A stretch of 64,000 nucleotides of DNA from NCBI GenBank assembly GCA_020631735.1, contig CM036162.1, forward strand, positions 92,676,401 to 92,740,400. Direction: 5' to 3'. The translations under genes were made by a program, and so were the position numbers. Positions 58,551 to 64,000 of this stretch are shown here, in pieces. Positions within the stretch are counted from its first letter, which is position 1; every line of letters starts with the position of its first letter. Below the pieces are notes generated by a model. The model was not told where the DNA came from. It saw only the letters and a program-made list of their open reading frames with translations, and did not search any database. Origin of the DNA: Saccharum officinarum. Taxonomy: Eukaryota > Streptophyta > Magnoliopsida > Poales > Poaceae.

Positions 58551-59009
58551 CTGCTCCACGGTCCCCCTAGCCCGAGCCATATCTAGTTCAATATTGCGCG
58601 TATGTTCTTGCTTGGGGAGCAAGCAGTTTTTGTTGGCCACCGTCAAAAGTTCTTCATCTCATCCATTCTTACTTTCTAAAGGTTAGCAACTTTATCTTCT
58701 AATCTTTGTTAGCAACATCATCTTCTAATAATAATGGTGGATTTTATTTTATTTATGCATCATTTCTACGTAACCTTAAATATTTGTAATATTCTAGATC
58801 TTTGTTAGCAACATTAGTTCTTGATGAGAGTTAATAATCATTAAAAAAGTATGTGCCAACAAGTAGGGTGCAAAATGGTTGCAAAATGTTTAAGTTTACT
58901 TGGTATGCATATATATCTTGACACATTTTATATATGTTTCTAAGAATATATTGCATGGTATATTTATATAGGGGTTCTATATTTATTTGGATGTTTTTTC
59001 AGTTTTTTT

Positions 59010-60800
59010 AGTTATGATGAATGGCGGCGGACTTTCCCTGTCACAGGAACCGGGTTTCTACCCTGGCGATCTTCCATTTACGCCACTGTCAAATAGGGCC
59101 GTTCCGCGTTACCCAAACCCATCTCTAGTATGGAATATTTTAAGTTTTGAATTTTTACATATATACATTCATTCATAATATGATTGTTGCATATGTCACA
59201 GCCTATATCCCCAGTCAAGTGGCTGGAATCAGCACTATTCTTGCTCGGGTGTGGGACATCTTTGAGCAAACGACATGTGAGGTTGTGAATAATGAAGGTG
59301 GTGAGTTATGGACATGTAATCTTGCCTTTGACATCCTCATTAGGTACAATCAAGATCTATACCAAGACATTATGCGGAATGGACGACAGATGCCGAACAA
59401 GAGAAGCGCCCAGCTCAATACCGTGCTGCATTGTTTACAATTACTTGAGCGAATTGGCTACCATATGCTTGATTTCTCGTATTTGAAGATGCAAGCTTTA
59501 CGTGAACATAATCTAGACGTGCCATGAGAGTATGCGAAAGGATGGCAAGATTCAACCAAATGGATGTGGTAAGTCATGTATGATATCAGAATAATGTTTA
59601 TTTATTTCCTATTATTATATGAGCCCTTCCTAATATTTTTTGTTTGTCCGCTTGTAGAATTTGCTCTATGATTTTACCTATGCAGCTATGCTGCAAGTGG
59701 CATGCAGCCTATTCCCACGCAAGCTATTGAGTGACTAGGGTGCGCCTACGACTGTGGTATGCATTTTGGTGTATGAATTCATATATTGACTCCAGTAATA
59801 TGAATTTTGATATATTGACTTTAGTGAGAATAGATGGCTGGACGTATCCCTTTGCTAGTTAGACTAGGTTGGGACTATTGTATTACTCAGGGATTCGAAC
59901 CAAAGTTGCCGAATGTACCGTTCAATCATCCCAGCATAGTAAACAATGATATATGTTTTCTATAAATTTGTTTTAAATACGTTTGTACAAATATATTTTC
60001 TGATATGTATATATGTGTTTCTTAAATGTACCATAGGTAATTGATCCAATCATTTGGCTTGAAGAGGCACTCTCAAATATTGGGTTGAGGAAGTCGATGT
60101 TGAGAGCTTTGATGTAGATAATGGTCGATTGATTCAATGTCAAATTGGCTTTTCCATCATCGCTAGGAGGAGTATAGGTGTTGCACACATCTCAGAGATG
60201 GGAATAAAGGCACCTGAGAAGAAAATTGCACAAAAATATGTTGCCATTGCATGTTGAAATAAGCTTGTGAATAATGGGTACACCGTGACTACACTATCCT
60301 CCGTGACGATACAAGCAATAAATGCAAGCTAGTATCATGATGTTGCGGGCTTTTGTACAAGGGATTGCTCAAACCAACCGAAATGATGTGGTAAAGTCGA
60401 AGTCGAACTCATAGCTTATATCCAGATTTGTTGTTATTGGAAAGCTTGGTTCTCATATCTATTTTTTCTGCCAATACTTACAGGTTGAGGACTATGACTT
60501 AACCTATGCATGTTGTAGCTTTGAAGCCATTCTAAACCAGACAATGTATGCAGTGGGTTATGATTGAAAATATGCTGATGAATGGCCAACACTCACTACA
60601 GAAGGATTTTAGGAAAATCTGCTTATGACTAAGAGGGGATCATCTAACCCACCGACTTCTTGACCACCACTAACCGTTGTTAGTAGACCATGTGCTCGTA
60701 CTTTTAGAGCAAGGGAGAGTGCACTACTTAATGTGTTGCTCTACATCAATGATATTTGTGGATACCATATCGGTGACCTACACTATACCGACTTAATAAT
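59010..60800 (+). pseudogene. Unrecognised multi-exon coding relic inside the CACTA-like element
   Basis: Not recognised. The clearest frame is 59147-59527: LWTCNLAFDILIRYNQD and LNTVLHCLQLLERIGYHMLD look protein-like. It stops at TGA (59525-59527), after which coding-like sequence continues to a consensus donor (gatgtg then gtaagt, about 59565). Further protein-like blocks follow acceptor-like sites: LYDFTYAAMLQVACSLFPRK near 59670-59730, a stretch at 60040-60240, and VEDYDLTYACCSFEAIL near 60483. Two blocks begin alike after an NxxDV donor context, hinting at repeated exons. Stops in most pieces make it a pseudogene. It could be a captured host gene or a transposon gene; I saw no match to known transposase motifs. 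Confidence 0.45.
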
Positions 60801-61121
60801 GTGACAAAGTCAAATTAGGTGGTGATCCACTTATGTTTGCATAAACTTTGGAATGTACTTGGACATGTAGTTTGTAATGACTTGGTTTAAATTATTATGG
60901 TTTGTATGGACTTGATAAATTGGGGCAGATGATCAATGTAATATACATGCTCTTTAATTCTTTAATGAGTTTCATTCTTATTTATGGACGTACAATATTA
61001 TAGCATATAATACATATATGAAAACTATTTGAAACGAAAACAATTGAATGGAAAGAAATCATAAAAGAAAAATAAAAATAAAAAGAAAAAGTGACATTTA
61101 GTTTCGGTTGGTTATACCAAC

Positions 61122-64000
61122 TGTAACACCCTAAAATTTGCCTCTTTTAAAATAGATGTAAATGGTTTATTTTAGTATTTTTATGCTCATAAAAACATAG
61201 GAAAATAAAAAATTCCATTAAAATTTACCATAAGGATAGACACATGTTCATGCATACATGCTGCTGCATTCTTATTTTTGTATTGAGTGGTTTTGACTAA
61301 AACTAAAAAGGAAATCAAATTCTTTTGAAAATAGCTTTGAAAAACTCTGAATTAATAAGAAAATGAAAAGAAAACCCCTCTATCCCTCATTTTGGCCCGA
61401 AGGCCTGCTTCCTCACACCCACTCCCTTGGCCTATTTCTTCAAATCGGAGCCTAACTCGGTGCCCTTCCCTGTAGGCCTAGCTCACGCTCCGCCGCACAG
61501 CAGCCAAACTGCGCGCTCCCCTCTCTCTCTCAGTTCGGCTGATGGCTGGGCCTCACTCCCTCTCTCGCTGCCACCCCGGGCCTGCCTGTCAGGCGTCTTC
61601 TTCCTCCTCACGACAGCCGGCTCTCGCTTTCCTTTCTCGTCACCGCCCGAATCCACCTGAATCTCCCTCCTTTCCTTCTATACTGCAGCCGCCCGCCTAT
61701 ATATACCTGCGCGCCACATCACGCCGCCTCCATTCGGCCTCCTTACAGTAGCCATCTCACCCAAGAGTGGCTGCGCCGCTCAAACCCTAAAAGTCACCAC
61801 CGCTGCTCGATCTGCAGAGTCGTAGCTTCACCGACGACTCGAGCCGCTTCTCCGCCTTCGCATTGTGGTAATCAAGTGGCCGGTACCGCGCTCTCTCCCT
61901 CCGTCGCCTCCTAGCGTGTGCGCGAGCTCGCCAATGAACCCGAGTCGCTCGATCAAGCTAAGCCCCGCGATGCCCCTATTCACTCACTGCCGTCACCAAC
62001 ACCTCCATAGAGTTCGTGAGCTCGAATTACCCACCCCCATGCCCTCAATTGAAGCATCCGAGCTTTGAATCGTCGTTCTGACAAACTCCGGCGAGGTCAA
62101 GCTCACGCCGGCCATGGCACCACTGCAAGAGCGCCGCTCTAGTGACCCCTTTCTCCCCCTTCTGATATGAGCCAACCAACTCAGATCCGATGGCCCACAT
62201 CGGTCCATACAAGTTTGGCTAGTGTTTTGCAAAAGAACCCCCTTTTCTTGATTTCTAAGCTGCAGTCCACTCCAGATTCAAAATCCTAATTTTTTATTTA
62301 TTTTAATTCGAAAAACAGTTCGGTTTACTTACAAATTTGTCACTGATCTTGTTTAAACCATAAAATCTCCATTTTAACTCCGTTTTAGTCCGTTCAAGTT
62401 GCGTTAGATTCATAACGACACAATCTACGCGTCAATAACCTTGTTTACTATGTAACTTGATCTGAAATTTCATAGTTTAAAACCTAACTTGAATAATGAT
62501 TATGCAACTGGATTTATAAATAAAATATGATTAATTTTACTTTAGTTTTCTAATTCAAACATAAATTGAATTAATTCAATCTAGATATTTCTTTGAAGTA
62601 TTTTATACATGTTTTATATAATCAAAATAAATGAAGCCTATGGTTTTCTTTTTCTCATATAAAGTAAATCTTCTAGAAGAAGTTTCTTGTTCACCATAGC
62701 TCCGATTAGCATGCTTTTCGCGTCTCTGTGCTTGTAGCAATGCGTAGACTAGTTTTCAAACCTTTTTGTTGATTGTTGTACTATTATAATTTAGTTATAT
62801 TTGTATGCTATGCATGTTTGTTTGGATGCTTGTGTGGTGCTTTATGATCTTGTGCCGTCGGTGAGCTATACGTGGTGATCAAGAAGCGGATCTTTGAAGG
62901 TTTGGACTAAAAGAAGGATCTATGTTTAAGGTAAGTATAGCATGGGATCTTCCTTGCTGTTCTATTCACCACTAATCATTTAATCATATGCATGTGTCTA
63001 ATTTGTTACCCGTAAGGACATCCTAGTTAATTGCTATCTTATACCTTGATACCTATGGGTTTATTGCATATGGGTAGTTTGCTAGCGCTCAATTTAAACA
63101 AATATGATCTTAATGTTGACTAATGGCTTTATGCAACAAAGAATAAAACTTACTTTTTAGCAACTTGGATATAGGGCGAGATAGCTCTTGGCTTTTTACA
63201 TGATGCTCTTGGCCCTCCCTAAGAACTTATCTGTCGACAAAAGCTGGAACTTACAGTACAACCGTGAGGGCTACATGGCTCTGGCTTTAGTTCAATAGAA
63301 GGATCTTTTCTAGCTTGTTAGTGGTTACCTTTATGGCACAAAAGGGGTGTGTTCCAGGTTGGGTGTAGTGCGGCCTCTGTTCTTAAGTGTATACCTACGC
63401 GGAATGTGCCTTAGAAAAGGGGAGCTCTACGTTTGCAGACCACATAAACCTAGAGGCCCTAACTTTTTCGACGAACCTTTGAAAGACTTCATAGTGAACC
63501 CTCAACCTTCCTTGGCAGTGGGTTAAGAGGCTCGCGACCTCGGGCAAAAGGGTAAATCATGGCTCATGGTGAAAGTGTACAACCTCTGTAGAGTGTAAAA
63601 CTGTTATAACAACCGTACTCATTGTCACGAGCGGCCCGAAAAACTCACAGAATAGTGGATTACTATATTGATGATTAATTACAAGATAAAATGTTGCTTC
63701 ATATGATCATGTGGTTTAATTAGGGCTTAAGCACAACTATATGCTACTTAATTGTTAAAATTGTGACCCATTAAAATGTTAACCATAGTAAACTAGTGTC
63801 ATCCTTTTGAGCTTCATAACCCCATGTTATATTGCTTAGTACGATATGTACGCTTTACTTTTCAATACTTTGGCAAAATCCCGGATGGCTACCAGATTGC
63901 TAGATTCTGGAGAAGTTAGGCTTATGATCAATTAGTCAGTTGTCCTTGTAGAGTGGAGTCTTCACCCAAGATCGGAGTTGTCTATCTGCTGATTGTGCCT
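61122..64000 (+). mobile_element. LTR-type sequence (gypsy-like), running off the window
   Basis: Begins TGTAACACCCTAAAATTTG, a common start of grass gypsy-type LTRs, directly against the truncated CACTA-like element. A GC-rich, CT-rich stretch at 61390-62160 with tatatataccc near 61700 looks like LTR promoter and leader. No open frame with domain content was found to the end. No partner LTR is visible, so the assignment rests on the start and style only. Confidence 0.45.

Larger units (their letters stand above)
57435..61121. mobile_element. CACTA-like DNA transposon, right end missing
   Basis: Starts CACCAGTAGAAAACAG (usual CACTAGTAGAAAA). Subterminal repeats of the ccaaccgggact / tagtcccgg type follow at 57470-57725. 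At the right a related phrase, tttagtttcggttgg, occurs at 61097-61111, immediately before an LTR that begins at 61122 and seems to have removed the terminus. No CACTA transposase (TNP2-type) motif was found; the body holds a hAT MITE and a coding relic. Confidence 0.65.

Noticed and set aside
61427..62232. Open frames rich in Pro and Ser
   Set aside because: They lie in a CT-rich LTR-like stretch, with no domain or codon-usage support.

Overview
The window looks like nuclear DNA of a grass (Poaceae), most likely a panicoid species. The evidence is the mix of Ty1/copia, Sirevirus-like and Ty3/gypsy-like LTR elements, Tourist, Stowaway and hAT-type MITEs, CACTA ends and a truncated LINE, set around a few single-exon genes, one of them a GC-rich CAF1 gene of the kind common in grasses. 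The species call is inference. Two runs of exactly 100 N (28942-29041 and 49037-49136) show a scaffold of three contigs: A = 1-28941, B = 29042-49036, C = 49137-64000.

Layout. Contig A begins with a CAF1-like deadenylase gene (minus strand, reading frame broken). Next is a nearly complete Ty1/copia element (1744-6569, 5-bp target duplication) inserted in a T-rich ~100-bp minisatellite. From about 7 to 11.7 kb there are degenerate repeats, a retroelement relic and nested MITEs. From 11744 to 28941 contig A holds two DUF761 genes, an ~80-bp-period AT-rich minisatellite, MITEs, CACTA ends and a Sirevirus-like element lacking reverse transcriptase. Contig B carries the same ~17 kb in inverted orientation (49036 down to 32890), plus 3.8 kb containing the 3' LTR of that Sirevirus-like element and other repeats. 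Contig C has a gypsy-like LTR with primer-binding site, a third DUF761 gene (54476-55054), a CACTA-like element with a hAT MITE nested in it and a decayed multi-exon coding relic, and a final LTR-type sequence starting at 61122.

Main interpretation. The ~17 kb inverted repeat has its inner left end and outer right end exactly at the two 100-N gaps. Its arms are nearly identical but differ by clean insertions: a LINE with a 17-bp target duplication and a Tourist MITE with TAA duplication, both only in the left arm. This is what two haplotypes of one locus would look like if the second contig were placed beside the first in inverted orientation. A real large palindrome is the alternative. If contig B is flipped, all three DUF761 genes lie on one strand as an ordinary tandem family with shared promoter blocks. 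Both left-arm copies are damaged (premature stop; one-base deletion) and both right-arm copies are intact.

The genes that can be called are the CAF1 homologue (mRNA deadenylation, CCR4-NOT) and the DUF761 family (unknown function). Nearly everything else is transposon-derived. I found no convincing rRNA, tRNA or CRISPR feature.
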